A DNA stretch of 64,000 nucleotides from Sphingomonadales bacterium UBA2369 (lineage in GTDB: Bacteria; Pseudomonadota; Alphaproteobacteria; Sphingomonadales; Sphingomonadaceae). The stretch spans positions 42,886 through 106,885 of the forward strand of contig DDTH01000013.1 in assembly GCA_002344055.1 (NCBI GenBank), given 5' to 3'. Below, one piece after another: positions 15,473 to 24,071 of this stretch. The notes under the pieces were generated by a model that was not told the DNA's origin, made no database searches, and was given only the letters and a program-made list of their open reading frames with translations. The translations under genes and the position numbers were made by a program. Within the stretch, counting starts at the first letter, position 1, and every line of letters begins with the position of its first letter.

Positions 15473-16666
15473 ATGGATTTCGCCACCTTCATCGCGCCCC
15501 TGCCGGTCGAGAACTTCCGCGCCGATTATTTCGGGCAACGGCCGCTGCACATCCCGGCCGATCCGGCGCACGATGGCCCGCGCCGCGCTTTGCTCGATTG
15601 GGAGCGGCTGAACCATCTGCTGGCGCAGCGCCCGCACTGGACGCCGTCCAATCTCAAGCTGGTCATGAACAGCCGTCCGGTCGCTGCCGAACATTATGCC
15701 GAGGAGAAGCCGGGCGCGGACGGCCCGGCCCGCCGCGCCGATCCTGCCAAGGTGCACCAGTTTCTGTCTATGGGCGCGAGCCTGGTCGCCGATGCGCTGG
15801 AGGAGGTCGATCCGGTGGTCGGCGATGCGGTCGGGATGCTGGGCCGCACCTTCGCGGCCACGAGCGGCGCGAACGCTTATTGCTCCTTCCAGGGCGTCAG
15901 CGCCTTCGCCAGCCATTGCGACACGCACGACGTCTTTGCCGTCCATCTCGATGGCGAGAAGCTCTGGCGCGTCTATGCCAACCGCGCCGACGCCCCGGTG
16001 CGGACGCTGACCGGCGACGGCGCGCAGGAGATGATCGATCGCGCCAAGGGGCCGGTGATGATGGAAGTCCGGATGAAGCCGGGCGATCTCCTCTATCTGC
16101 CGCGGGGCTTCTACCATGACGCGATCGCCGTCTCCGGCGTGTCGCTGCACCTGACCTTCGCCGTCCATCCGATGACCGGCATCGCGGCTCTGCGGATGCT
16201 GCTGGACCGCGCGGAGGAAGACCCCGCCTTGCGCGCCTATCTGCCCGATGCGCGCGAGCATGGCGGTGCGGCGCTGGACGCGCATCTCGCGATGCTGGCG
16301 GAAAGGCTCGCCGCGTCGCTGTCCAGCCCGCTGTTCCGCGACGATCTGACCGTCCGGCAGCGCTCGCTGGCCAGCCCCGCTTACCGTCCGGACCTGCCGC
16401 ATCGCCCGGCGCTGGATTTCTATGCGTCGAAGGGGATTGCGGCGGAAGTCGTGCGCCGCCCGGAAGGAGCGATGCTCCGCCATCCCGGCGGCGAGGCGCC
16501 GCTCGGGCCGCTGTCGGAACCGGCGCAATGGATGCTCGAACAACGCGCCTTCTCGCGCCAGCAACTCGCCGCCCGCTTCGTCTGGCTCGATGCGGAGGAG
16601 GCCGGCGAGCTGATCCGCCTGTTCGAGCAGGCTGGCCTGATCTTCTCCTACAAGCCGGACCTGTAA
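15473..16666 (+). CDS. JmjC-type cupin oxygenase (RoxA/YcfD-like)
   Basis: A 397-residue protein with AAGGTGG ahead of its ATG. Residues 140-160 (VSAFASHCDTHDVFAVHLDG) contain the HxD iron-binding pair (His148, Asp150), and LYLPRGFYHDAIAV supplies the second histidine (His215), the layout of Fe(II)/2-oxoglutarate ribosomal oxygenases such as YcfD/RoxA, which hydroxylate arginine in ribosomal protein L16. The opening PLPVENFRADYFGQRPLHIP is also typical of that family, and the C-terminal half provides the dimer and winged-helix regions. The true substrate here is unknown. It is transcribed divergently from the Tudor-like gene, with 147 bp between. Confidence 0.87.
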   Translation: MDFATFIAPLPVENFRADYFGQRPLHIPADPAHDGPRRALLDWERLNHLLAQRPHWTPSNLKLVMNSRPVAAEHYAEEKPGADGPARRADPAKVHQFLSMGASLVADALEEVDPVVGDAVGMLGRTFAATSGANAYCSFQGVSAFASHCDTHDVFAVHLDGEKLWRVYANRADAPVRTLTGDGAQEMIDRAKGPVMMEVRMKPGDLLYLPRGFYHDAIAVSGVSLHLTFAVHPMTGIAALRMLLDRAEEDPALRAYLPDAREHGGAALDAHLAMLAERLAASLSSPLFRDDLTVRQRSLASPAYRPDLPHRPALDFYASKGIAAEVVRRPEGAMLRHPGGEAPLGPLSEPAQWMLEQRAFSRQQLAARFVWLDAEEAGELIRLFEQAGLIFSYKPDL

Positions 16667-16753
16667 ACGGCGCGGCTGAACTGACGTCGATCGTTCACCC
16701 GCCAGCAATCTTCGCGCGACCAGACCGGCCCGACGCCAATAGGGGAGGATGCC

Positions 16754-17308
16754 ATGTCGCGCGCGTTGCTTCGCTTTGTCACTGCCACGACTTTGTCCGC
16801 AGGCTTTTTGACAGCGGCGGCATATGCGCAGAATCCCGGCATTGAGGCCTATCGCACCCCGCCTCAGGTCGCGGCCTACGTGCCGCTCGAAGCGAACAAT
16901 GCGGGGCTGGGTACTCCTGTCGGCCCGCGCGATCTGGTCCGGGCGCAAGCCGCGCTGGATCGTGGCGATTTCAGGCACGCGGCACGCTTGCTCGCTTCAC
17001 GCTCGCCGCAGGCCAACGGTCCGGAAGGGCGTTACCTGTCTGCCGTCGCTCATAACGGCCTCGGCCGCTATGGGCGCGCGCGCACGTTGTTCCGCGATGC
17101 TCTGACACAGGCGCCGGGCCATGTGGGCGCTCGGGTGGGGCTGGCGCTCACCGACCTGCGGCTCGGGCGCCGCGCCGAAGCCGCGGAAGGGCTGGCGGTC
17201 CTGGAGCAACGCCGGGCGGCATGCGCCGGCGACTGCGCGGACGCGATCGCGCTGGATCGTGGTACGCAAATGATCCGGCACTTCTTGGAGCAAGCGCCGG
17301 CGAGCTAA
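16754..17308 (+). CDS. Exported tetratricopeptide-repeat protein
   Basis: A 184-residue protein with a signal peptide (to AAAYAQ, about residue 26) and then TPR-like helices: DLVRAQAALDRGDFRHAARLLASR, EGRYLSAVAHNGLGRYGRARTLFRDALTQAPG and HVGARVGLALTDLRLGRRAEAAEGL. Two cysteines (AACAGDCA) may form a periplasmic disulfide. AGGGGAGG lies 5 bases before the ATG. It probably acts as a periplasmic scaffold, but no partner is obvious. It converges with the vWA gene, whose stop is 6 bp away. Confidence 0.85.
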   Translation: MSRALLRFVTATTLSAGFLTAAAYAQNPGIEAYRTPPQVAAYVPLEANNAGLGTPVGPRDLVRAQAALDRGDFRHAARLLASRSPQANGPEGRYLSAVAHNGLGRYGRARTLFRDALTQAPGHVGARVGLALTDLRLGRRAEAAEGLAVLEQRRAACAGDCADAIALDRGTQMIRHFLEQAPAS

Positions 17309-17314
17309 TCGGTT

Positions 17315-18493
17315 TCAGGTCTTGCGGGTCAGCGTCCGCATCGCGTCGTCCAGACCCGCGAGCGTCAGCGGATACATGCGGTCGGTCAGCAATTGCTGCA
17401 TGATCCGGGTCGATTGGGTGTGGCCCCAATAGCGTTCCTCGACCGGGTTCAGCCACACGGTCGCGGGATAGGTGTTGGTCAGCCGCTGCAGCCAGGTCGC
17501 GCCGGCTTCCTCATTATAATGCTCCACCGATCCGCCCGCATGGGTGATCTCGTACGGACTCATTGAGGCGTCGCCGACGATCACGACCTTGTAATCGTGG
17601 CCATATTTGTGGAGCACGTCCCAGGTCGGCGTACGCTCCGAAAAGCGGCGGCGATTGTCCTTCCACACGCTCTCGTAGAGGCAATTGTGGAAGTAGAAGA
17701 ATTCGAGATTCTTGAATTCGGCGGTCGCCGCGCTGAACAATTCCTCGACCAGCTTGATGTGCGGATCCATCGACCCGCCGACGTCCAGGAACAGCAATAA
17801 TTTCACCGCATTGTGCCGCTCCGGGCGCATGCGGATATCCAGCCAGCCCTGCCGCGCCGTGCCCTCGATCGTCGCGTCGAGATCCAGCTCGTCCGCCGCG
17901 CCCTCGCGGGCGAAACGGCGCAGGCGGCGGAGCGCCACCTTGATGTTGCGCGTGCCCAGTTCCTTGCTGTTGTCGAGATTGGCGAAGGCACGCTGCTCCC
18001 ACACCTTCACCGCGCGCTTGTGCGTGCTCTGCCCGCCGATCCGCACGCCCTCGGGATTGTAGCCGCCATTGCCGAACGGCGAGGTGCCGCCCGTGCCGAT
18101 CCACTTGCTGCCGCCCTGGTGCCGGCCCTTCTGTTCCTCCAGCCGCTTCTTCAGCGTCTCCATAATCTCTTCCCAGGATCCAAGCGCCTTCACCGCCTCC
18201 ATCTCCTCGGGACTGAGATATTTCTCCGCGATCGCCTTCAGCCATTCCTCCGGCAGCTCGGGCTGGTCGGTGGCGTAGCTCGTCTCCAATCCCTTGAAGA
18301 CCTTGCCGAACACCTGGTCGAACCGGTCCAGCAGCCCCTCATCCTTCACGAAGGTGGCGCGGGCGAGATAATAGAATTCCTCCGGCGCGGCGCGGATCAC
18401 CTCGGCGTCCAGCGCCTCCAGCAAGGTCAGATGTTCCTTGATCGAGGCGGGAATGCCCGCGGCGCGCAATTCGTCGATGAAGGAGAAGAACAT
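17315..18493 (-). CDS. vWA domain protein of the CoxE-like type
   Basis: A 392-residue soluble protein. The N-terminal half (MFFSFIDELRAAGIPASIKEHLTLLEAL) and the glycine-rich linker (GGTSPFGNGGYNPEGVRIGG) are typical of CoxE-like vWA proteins that work with MoxR AAA ATPases in metal-enzyme maturation. The vWA core has the motif LLFLDVGGSMDPHI, where the usual MIDAS sequence DxSxS reads DVGGS, then VVIVGDASMSPYEI. The matching MoxR gene is 3.4 kb away on the same strand (21914-22756), separated by a chemoreceptor, an exported protein and a pseudouridine synthase. No cox or metalloenzyme genes are nearby, so the client is unknown. Confidence 0.88.
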   Translation of the reverse strand: MFFSFIDELRAAGIPASIKEHLTLLEALDAEVIRAAPEEFYYLARATFVKDEGLLDRFDQVFGKVFKGLETSYATDQPELPEEWLKAIAEKYLSPEEMEAVKALGSWEEIMETLKKRLEEQKGRHQGGSKWIGTGGTSPFGNGGYNPEGVRIGGQSTHKRAVKVWEQRAFANLDNSKELGTRNIKVALRRLRRFAREGAADELDLDATIEGTARQGWLDIRMRPERHNAVKLLLFLDVGGSMDPHIKLVEELFSAATAEFKNLEFFYFHNCLYESVWKDNRRRFSERTPTWDVLHKYGHDYKVVIVGDASMSPYEITHAGGSVEHYNEEAGATWLQRLTNTYPATVWLNPVEERYWGHTQSTRIMQQLLTDRMYPLTLAGLDDAMRTLTRKT

Positions 18494-18611
18494 GGGCGGA
18501 CCCTAATGCGTCCGGCGCATGAGGGAAACCGCGGCGCACACTGGTTAACCCGCCTTCAACCACTTCCTCCTAACCTGCGGCCGGACAAACGAAAAAGACG
18601 GGGACAGAACC

Positions 18612-20021
18612 TTGGCGAGTTCGCTGACGGAACGGGCTGACGGCGAGGCGATCAGCCAGGTCGCGCGCAATTGCGGGCGGCTGGCGATCGAATGCAGCGA
18701 CGTGTCGGGCTATGTCGCCGGGGTTTCCGGGCGGATTTCCGCCAATCTCAAGACTTTGGACGCGCTCGAGCAGGTGACCGGGCGGCTGCTTGGCGATCAG
18801 GCGCAGGTCGCCGATTCGACCGACGAAGCGCATATGCTTGCCGAACAGGCGCGCGAGAAACTCGAGCAGGGCCGCGCGGCGATCGAGGACACGATTGGCG
18901 TGTTCAAGGGGCTGACCGGTCTGGTGGTCCAACTGGGCGAGCGCATGGCCGGGTTCGCCGAAGCCATGAACGGCGTGCAGCGCGTTTCCGCCAGCATCGA
19001 GACGATCGCCAAGAAGACCAACATGCTCGCGCTCAACGCGACGATCGAGGCTGCCCGCGCCGGCGAGGCCGGGCGCTCCTTCGCGGTCGTCGCGGCGGAA
19101 GTGAAGAAGCTGGCGCACGACACCCGCGCCGCGACCAGCGAGATCGCCTCCACCGTCGCCTCGCTCACCCGCGAGGCCGAGGCGGTGACGACCGAGATCA
19201 AGGCCGGCGTCGAGAAGAGCCACGCCGCGCAGAGCTCGTTCACCCGAATCGACGAAACCGTGCGAGACGTGTCCGATCTGGTCGGCATGGTCGATCGGCA
19301 GACCAGCGGCATCGCCCAGTCGACCAGCCTCATCCAGCAGAGCGTCGACCGGATGAAGAGCGGCCTGGAGGCCTTCGCCGCCGACGCGCGCGCCAATGGC
19401 GGCCAGTTGACCGAGGCGCATGAGCGGCTCGGAAGGCTTGAGCTCCTTTCCAACGAGATGCTCGACCGGCTGGCCAGTTCCGGTGTGGCGATCGACGATA
19501 CGCCCTTCATTCATTTCGCCCAAAGCGCGATGCGCGAGATCAAGGCGGCGATCGACGCGGGCATTTCGCGCGGCGAGGTCAGCGAAGCCGATATTTTCGA
19601 CACCGACTATCGCGAGATGCCGGGCACCAACCCGGTCCAGTTCGAAGTCCGCTTCTGCGATTTCGCCGACCGGCACGTGCGGCCGATCCTCGACCGGCTG
19701 ATGGCCGATCAGCCGCGCCTGATCGCGACCGCGATCACCGACAATAACGGCTATCTGCCCACGCACATCAGCGCGCGCTCGCAGCCGCAGGGGCCGGATC
19801 CGGTCTGGAATGCCGAACATTGCCGCAACCGCCGCAATTTCATCGACGACATCACCCGCCGCGCGCTGGCCAGCACGAAGGAAGCGATGCTCGCGACCTA
19901 CGGCATGGATCTGGGCAGCGGCCGCTATCTGCCGGTGAAGAACGTCTTCGTGCCCCTCTTCGTCGCCGGCCGCCGCTACGGCAATTTCGAGCTGGCCTAT
20001 CGGGACGAAGTGGCGGGCTGA
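18612..20021 (+). CDS. Soluble methyl-accepting chemotaxis protein with C-terminal sensor-like domain
   Basis: A 469-residue cytoplasmic protein (TTG start) with no transmembrane segment or HAMP domain. Residues about 105-170 are the chemoreceptor hairpin tip: IAKKTNMLALNATIEAARAGEAGRSFAVVAAEVKKLA, quoted in parts, flanked by long heptad-rich helices. Residues about 290-469 form a separate domain with VTD-type PAS/Cache features: AITDNNGYLPTHISA, NRRNFIDDITRRALAST and NVFVPLFVAGRRYGNFELAY. The sensory module is therefore at the C-terminus, the reverse of classical receptors. It should signal to CheA/CheW, none of which are in this window. It stands alone between convergent neighbours. Confidence 0.9.
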   Translation: MASSLTERADGEAISQVARNCGRLAIECSDVSGYVAGVSGRISANLKTLDALEQVTGRLLGDQAQVADSTDEAHMLAEQAREKLEQGRAAIEDTIGVFKGLTGLVVQLGERMAGFAEAMNGVQRVSASIETIAKKTNMLALNATIEAARAGEAGRSFAVVAAEVKKLAHDTRAATSEIASTVASLTREAEAVTTEIKAGVEKSHAAQSSFTRIDETVRDVSDLVGMVDRQTSGIAQSTSLIQQSVDRMKSGLEAFAADARANGGQLTEAHERLGRLELLSNEMLDRLASSGVAIDDTPFIHFAQSAMREIKAAIDAGISRGEVSEADIFDTDYREMPGTNPVQFEVRFCDFADRHVRPILDRLMADQPRLIATAITDNNGYLPTHISARSQPQGPDPVWNAEHCRNRRNFIDDITRRALASTKEAMLATYGMDLGSGRYLPVKNVFVPLFVAGRRYGNFELAYRDEVAG

Positions 20022-20025
20022 ACGA

Positions 20026-21135
20026 TCAGGTGCCCGGCGCCGCCGCCGGCGGTTCGGGCAGGGTGAGTTCCGTGTCGCCATTGGCCCGCAGGTTGACCCG
20101 CGCGCGCGCCTGGGTCGCCGGGTTGTTCCGTTCCGTGAACAGCGCGATGATCTGCCGGTCCGAGGGCATCGCGTCGAAACTGCCCAGCACGGTGGTCGAT
20201 CCGATCTCGTGATGCAGCAGGACGTAATGGGCTGTCGTCAGACTTCGGGCGATCTCGATCAGCGTCCCGGCATCCGAAATGATCACGACGGCGCCGGTGC
20301 GGCCGCTCTGGTCGCCGGAAACATCCCCCGTCGCGCGAAGGATCGGCAGATTCGCCTGGCCGATCCGGCTGGACACGCACATGCTTGCGGGGATCCGTGA
20401 CGCAATCGAGATTCGCCTTCCGTCCTCTCCTTGTCCTTCCACTCCGGCGCCGTCGGTCAAGGCGAGGAGGCCGTGAGCCGTAAGCTGTTCGAAACCCTCA
20501 TTCGCGATCAGATTTGCATCCGGCCTTGCCGGGCCTGACGGGCAATCCGTCACCGCCACCGGCGCAGCCGCTCTTGCGGGGCTGTCGGGATTGAATCGGA
20601 TACCCGCCAGCAGCGCGTCCATTGCCGTCATCACCTCGGCGCGGCGAGCTTCCGGGCCGGTGACGCGAATCTTGATCATCCAGCGGCCCGCCTTGATGAA
20701 GCCGGCCGAAGAGGCGTTGGCCCCCATATAATTGCTATAGTCGATCCGGATCGCGGCGCTGGCGACTCCGCCCGCATCGGCCAGACGCGGCGGCGCGCTC
20801 TCGAGCGGCGTGCGGGAATTGAGGCGAATGCCCCGATCCGTCGCGTAGGCCGCGAGGCCCGGATGCGCGAGGCCCGGATAGTAGAGATAGACGGTCGCGA
20901 TGACTGCCCCGTCCGCCGAACGGTACATCAGGTTGCTGTCCGTGCCGTCCGGCCGGCCGTCGCGCGCCTGGACCATCGAAAGCGTGCCCGCCGTTCGCGG
21001 CAGCGAGGTGCGGGCGGGAACCAGTTCGTGCCGATCCCCGGCGACGGACCAGAGCGGCTGGCCGTGTTGCGCGGGCTGGGCCTGGAGATTCGCCGGAAGC
21101 AATGCGGCGAGCGCAACAAACAGCTTTCGAATCAT
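20026..21135 (-). CDS. Exported protein of unknown function
   Basis: A 369-residue protein with a signal peptide (MIRKLFVALAALLPANLQAQ). I chose the ATG at 21135 because the signal peptide begins there; the longer frame extends into the divergent pseudouridine synthase. No family is recognised. Two halves are visible: residues about 20-190 with SMVQARDGRPDGTDSNLMYRS and WMIKIRVTGPEARRAEVMTAM, and residues about 200-369 with VTDCPSG, ISDAGTLIEIARSL and a final proline tail. Two cysteines (DCPSG and SMCVSS) could be linked. It is likely periplasmic. It converges with the chemoreceptor gene, 4 bp between stops. Confidence 0.72.
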   Translation of the reverse strand: MIRKLFVALAALLPANLQAQPAQHGQPLWSVAGDRHELVPARTSLPRTAGTLSMVQARDGRPDGTDSNLMYRSADGAVIATVYLYYPGLAHPGLAAYATDRGIRLNSRTPLESAPPRLADAGGVASAAIRIDYSNYMGANASSAGFIKAGRWMIKIRVTGPEARRAEVMTAMDALLAGIRFNPDSPARAAAPVAVTDCPSGPARPDANLIANEGFEQLTAHGLLALTDGAGVEGQGEDGRRISIASRIPASMCVSSRIGQANLPILRATGDVSGDQSGRTGAVVIISDAGTLIEIARSLTTAHYVLLHHEIGSTTVLGSFDAMPSDRQIIALFTERNNPATQARARVNLRANGDTELTLPEPPAAAPGT

Positions 21136-21235
21136 TGGCTTGACCCCCTCTGCTTGGGGGGACGCTAGGGCCGCGCCCCGCACCGTGCAATCCGCCGCTT
21201 TGCGTGGCGGGCGGCGGGGCGGTAACGCGAAGCCG

Positions 21236-21796
21236 ATGCCGCGCCTGATCCTGTTCAACAAGCCCTGGGGCGTGCTCTCGCAATTCACCGACGAGGGCAG
21301 CGGGCATCCGACGCTGGCGGACTATATCGACGTGCCGGGCGTCTATCCCGCCGGACGGCTGGACCGCGACAGCGAGGGGCTGCTGCTGCTGACCGATGAT
21401 GGCCGGCTGCAGGCGCGCATCGCCGATCCGAAGTATAAGCTGGCCAAGATCTATCTGGTGCAGGTCGAGGGCATTCCGGACGAAGCGGCGCTCGACCGGC
21501 TGCGCACAGGCGTGGACCTGAAGGACGGCCGCACCCGCCCGGCCGAAGCGGAACTGATCGACGCGCCCGATCTGTGGCCCCGCGACCCGCCCGTCCGCTA
21601 TCGCAAAAGCGTCGCCGATTGCTGGCTGAAGCTCACCATAAAAGAAGGCCGCAACCGCCAGGTCCGCAGGATGACGGCGGCGGTGGGGTTTCCGACGCTG
21701 CGACTCGTTCGTTGGAGTGTGGGGGAGTGGACGGTGGAAGGGCTGGCCACTGGTGTCTGGCGCGAGGGTCAGTTCCCCCAAAAGCCGAGCAGATAA
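21236..21796 (+). CDS. rluE: RluE-type 23S rRNA pseudouridine synthase
   Basis: A 186-residue protein of the RsuA/RluB/E/F family without an N-terminal S4 domain, which fits RluE. The opening LILFNKPWGVLSQF and the catalytic motif GRLDRDSEGLLLLTDDGRL (catalytic Asp43) are diagnostic, with KIYLVQVEG and the closing IKEGRNRQVRRMTAAVG. E. coli RluE modifies U2457 of 23S rRNA; the same target is inferred here. The frame is open further upstream, but 21236 gives the normal family N-terminus. The last 28 bases overlap, on the opposite strand, the 42-codon frame at 21769-21897. Confidence 0.92.
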   Translation: MPRLILFNKPWGVLSQFTDEGSGHPTLADYIDVPGVYPAGRLDRDSEGLLLLTDDGRLQARIADPKYKLAKIYLVQVEGIPDEAALDRLRTGVDLKDGRTRPAEAELIDAPDLWPRDPPVRYRKSVADCWLKLTIKEGRNRQVRRMTAAVGFPTLRLVRWSVGEWTVEGLATGVWREGQFPQKPSR

Positions 21797-21897
21797 CCGA
21801 GGGCGTAGAAGGCGATCACGAACAGCACGATCTTGATGAGGGCCAACGATACCGTCGGCCCCAGACAGCCGAGCATCACAGTATCGCCATCGTCCAT
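21769..21897 (-). CDS. 42-residue single-span membrane peptide
   Basis: A short frame reading MDDGDTVMLGCLGPTVSL, then a hydrophobic stretch ALIKIVLFVIAFYALGYLLG and FWGN, ending in TGA. One transmembrane helix fills the second half. It begins 16 bp after the stop of moxR on the same strand and so is probably co-transcribed with it. The reading frame overlaps the end of the convergent rluE gene by 28 bp. The ordinary amino-acid composition and the clean hydrophobic block argue that it is real, but there is only a weak Shine-Dalgarno-like GGGG upstream. No family is recognised; a small partner of the MoxR system is conceivable. Confidence 0.55.
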   Translation of the reverse strand: MDDGDTVMLGCLGPTVSLALIKIVLFVIAFYALGYLLGFWGN

Positions 21898-21913
21898 CAG
21901 TTGACCCCGGAGA

Positions 21914-22756
<843 letters not shown>

Positions 22757-22806
22757 CCCCGCCGCATAAGCGGGGGAGGGGATAGCGGCAAGCTAGGCGC
22801 GGCGGG

Positions 22807-23472
22807 TCAGCCCCGGGCCTGCGCGCGGGCGTGGAGCAATTCCCACATGCCGCGATGTTGCACCGCGACCTGTTCCGCGCCGAACAGCATGGCGCGGCGG
22901 AAAGCAAAGCCTTCGCCGAGCGCGTCGGCGACGGCGGCCAGCGCTTCAGGCTTGCCGGCTGTCCAGGGCGGCGGAATGTCCGCGCCGAACTTGGCGGCGG
23001 CGGCATCCAATATCGTGCGGATCGCCGCCCAGTCGCCCGCCACGCCCATCGCCGCGCCCAGGGCGCAGCCGCGCCGTTCGGACTGGGCGAGGGTGAGCAC
23101 CGCATTGCGCTGCATCGACACCGCCGATTCGCTGCCGGCGCCGGGCGTGGCCGGAACCGGACCCGCGCGGACCGAAAGATTGGCGAGATAGGTACGTTCG
23201 CGGGCGAAGGCATCGGATGCCTCGGCCAGCCAGACGCGTGCCTCCGGCTCGACATTGCGTGCCGCGACCAGCTCTATCACGCCCGGATAACGGCCATGCA
23301 GCGCACAGAGGAAATGCAGGGCGTCGGCAAGGTTGCGTCCGGCGGCTGGCCCTTCGGTCAGTTCCGCGCTGCCCGCATAGCGATGCCCCGCGCTGCCATG
23401 GTCGCGAATCGCGGCGACGAGCAAAGTACCGGCCTGCGGTACGCTCATGTCCTCCAGCGGTACCGAAGCCAT
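22807..23472 (-). CDS. Conserved-looking soluble protein, unknown function
   Basis: A 221-residue alanine-rich, mostly helical protein without signal peptide or membrane segment. I start at the ATG at 23472, with GGGAG about 10 bases upstream, rather than the upstream in-frame start at 23505. Recognisable stretches are ALHFLCALHGRYPGVIELVAARN and QRNAVLTLAQSERRGCALGAAMG, which suggest a fixed fold, and I recall similar sphingomonad proteins of unassigned function, but no catalytic motif is visible. It is 50 bp upstream of moxR on the same strand, so a link to that system is possible but unproven. Confidence 0.7.
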   Translation of the reverse strand: MASVPLEDMSVPQAGTLLVAAIRDHGSAGHRYAGSAELTEGPAAGRNLADALHFLCALHGRYPGVIELVAARNVEPEARVWLAEASDAFARERTYLANLSVRAGPVPATPGAGSESAVSMQRNAVLTLAQSERRGCALGAAMGVAGDWAAIRTILDAAAAKFGADIPPPWTAGKPEALAAVADALGEGFAFRRAMLFGAEQVAVQHRGMWELLHARAQARG

Positions 23473-23543
23473 AAAGAAATCTCCCGGCAACCGACGTGGC
23501 GCCATCGCCCGTCTTTATCGCCGGGACCGTAAAAGGGAGGTAA

Positions 23544-23567
23544 AGCCCGTTTAGGGGTTTTCGGGCT
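23544..23567 (-). terminator. Hairpin overlapping the stop codon of an exported-protein gene
   Basis: On the minus strand, AGCCCG, a 12-base A/C-rich loop containing the TAA stop, then CGGGCT followed by TTTA. The 6-bp stem and short T-run suggest a weak intrinsic terminator built into the end of the gene at 23551-24003. Confidence 0.45.
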
Positions 23568-24003
23568 GCAGGCAGGCTGTTCCCGCCGGAACACCGCTCC
23601 TGATCCGCGAGAGCAAGGCGCGCGACACTGCGTGGCTTGTCCCGTTGGGAAAGCGCACCGTCACCGCCTTGATCGTTTCGTTGCCCGGAATGGTCAGCGA
23701 GAAGCCATCACTGCCGTGCGAGCGAAAGGTCGTCGCCCCTGCGCGGTAGGTGAGCGAGCGGCCCGTCAGCCGCGTGCGCGCGCCATTCTCCGTGATCACC
23801 ACCTCACCGCCGGGCGTCGTCACGCGATAGGTGCCGAACACATCGTTGATGAAAACCTCGCCAGGCCAGTCGGCGCGGATGCTCTCATTCTCCATCAGCG
23901 CTAGCCGAAAGGTGCGTCCGCAAAAGGTGCCCGGTCCGCTCGCCCGCGGCGGCGTCCAGTCCGGCGGCGGCGGTATCAAGGCGGCGATCGTCAGCAGCAG
24001 CAT
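23551..24003 (-). CDS. Probable exported protein, unknown function
   Basis: A 150-residue protein with a short hydrophobic start (MLLLTIAALIPPPP) that may act as a signal peptide. The rest is beta-rich: TYRVTTPGGEVVITENGARTRLTGRSLTYRAG and DGFSLTIPGNETIKAVTVRFPNGTSHAV, quoted in part. Two cysteines (TFCGRTF and TACLQPE) could pair in the periplasm. No family recognised. It sits alone between the unknown gene at 22807 and the aldehyde dehydrogenase gene, all on the minus strand, and carries its own terminator-like hairpin. Confidence 0.6.
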   Translation of the reverse strand: MLLLTIAALIPPPPDWTPPRASGPGTFCGRTFRLALMENESIRADWPGEVFINDVFGTYRVTTPGGEVVITENGARTRLTGRSLTYRAGATTFRSHGSDGFSLTIPGNETIKAVTVRFPNGTSHAVSRALLSRIRSGVPAGTACLQPENP

Positions 24004-24071
24004 CGTCTATTCCCCCAAACAGGTCGATGTGACACTATGTCGGGCCGCGAAATTGCCCGGGGCTGAACGGA

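Noticed and set aside
15458..16978. A 506-codon minus-strand frame opposite the JmjC-type oxygenase
   Set aside because: The JmjC-type gene carries complete iron-binding motifs; the antisense frame is low-complexity Arg/Gln-rich.
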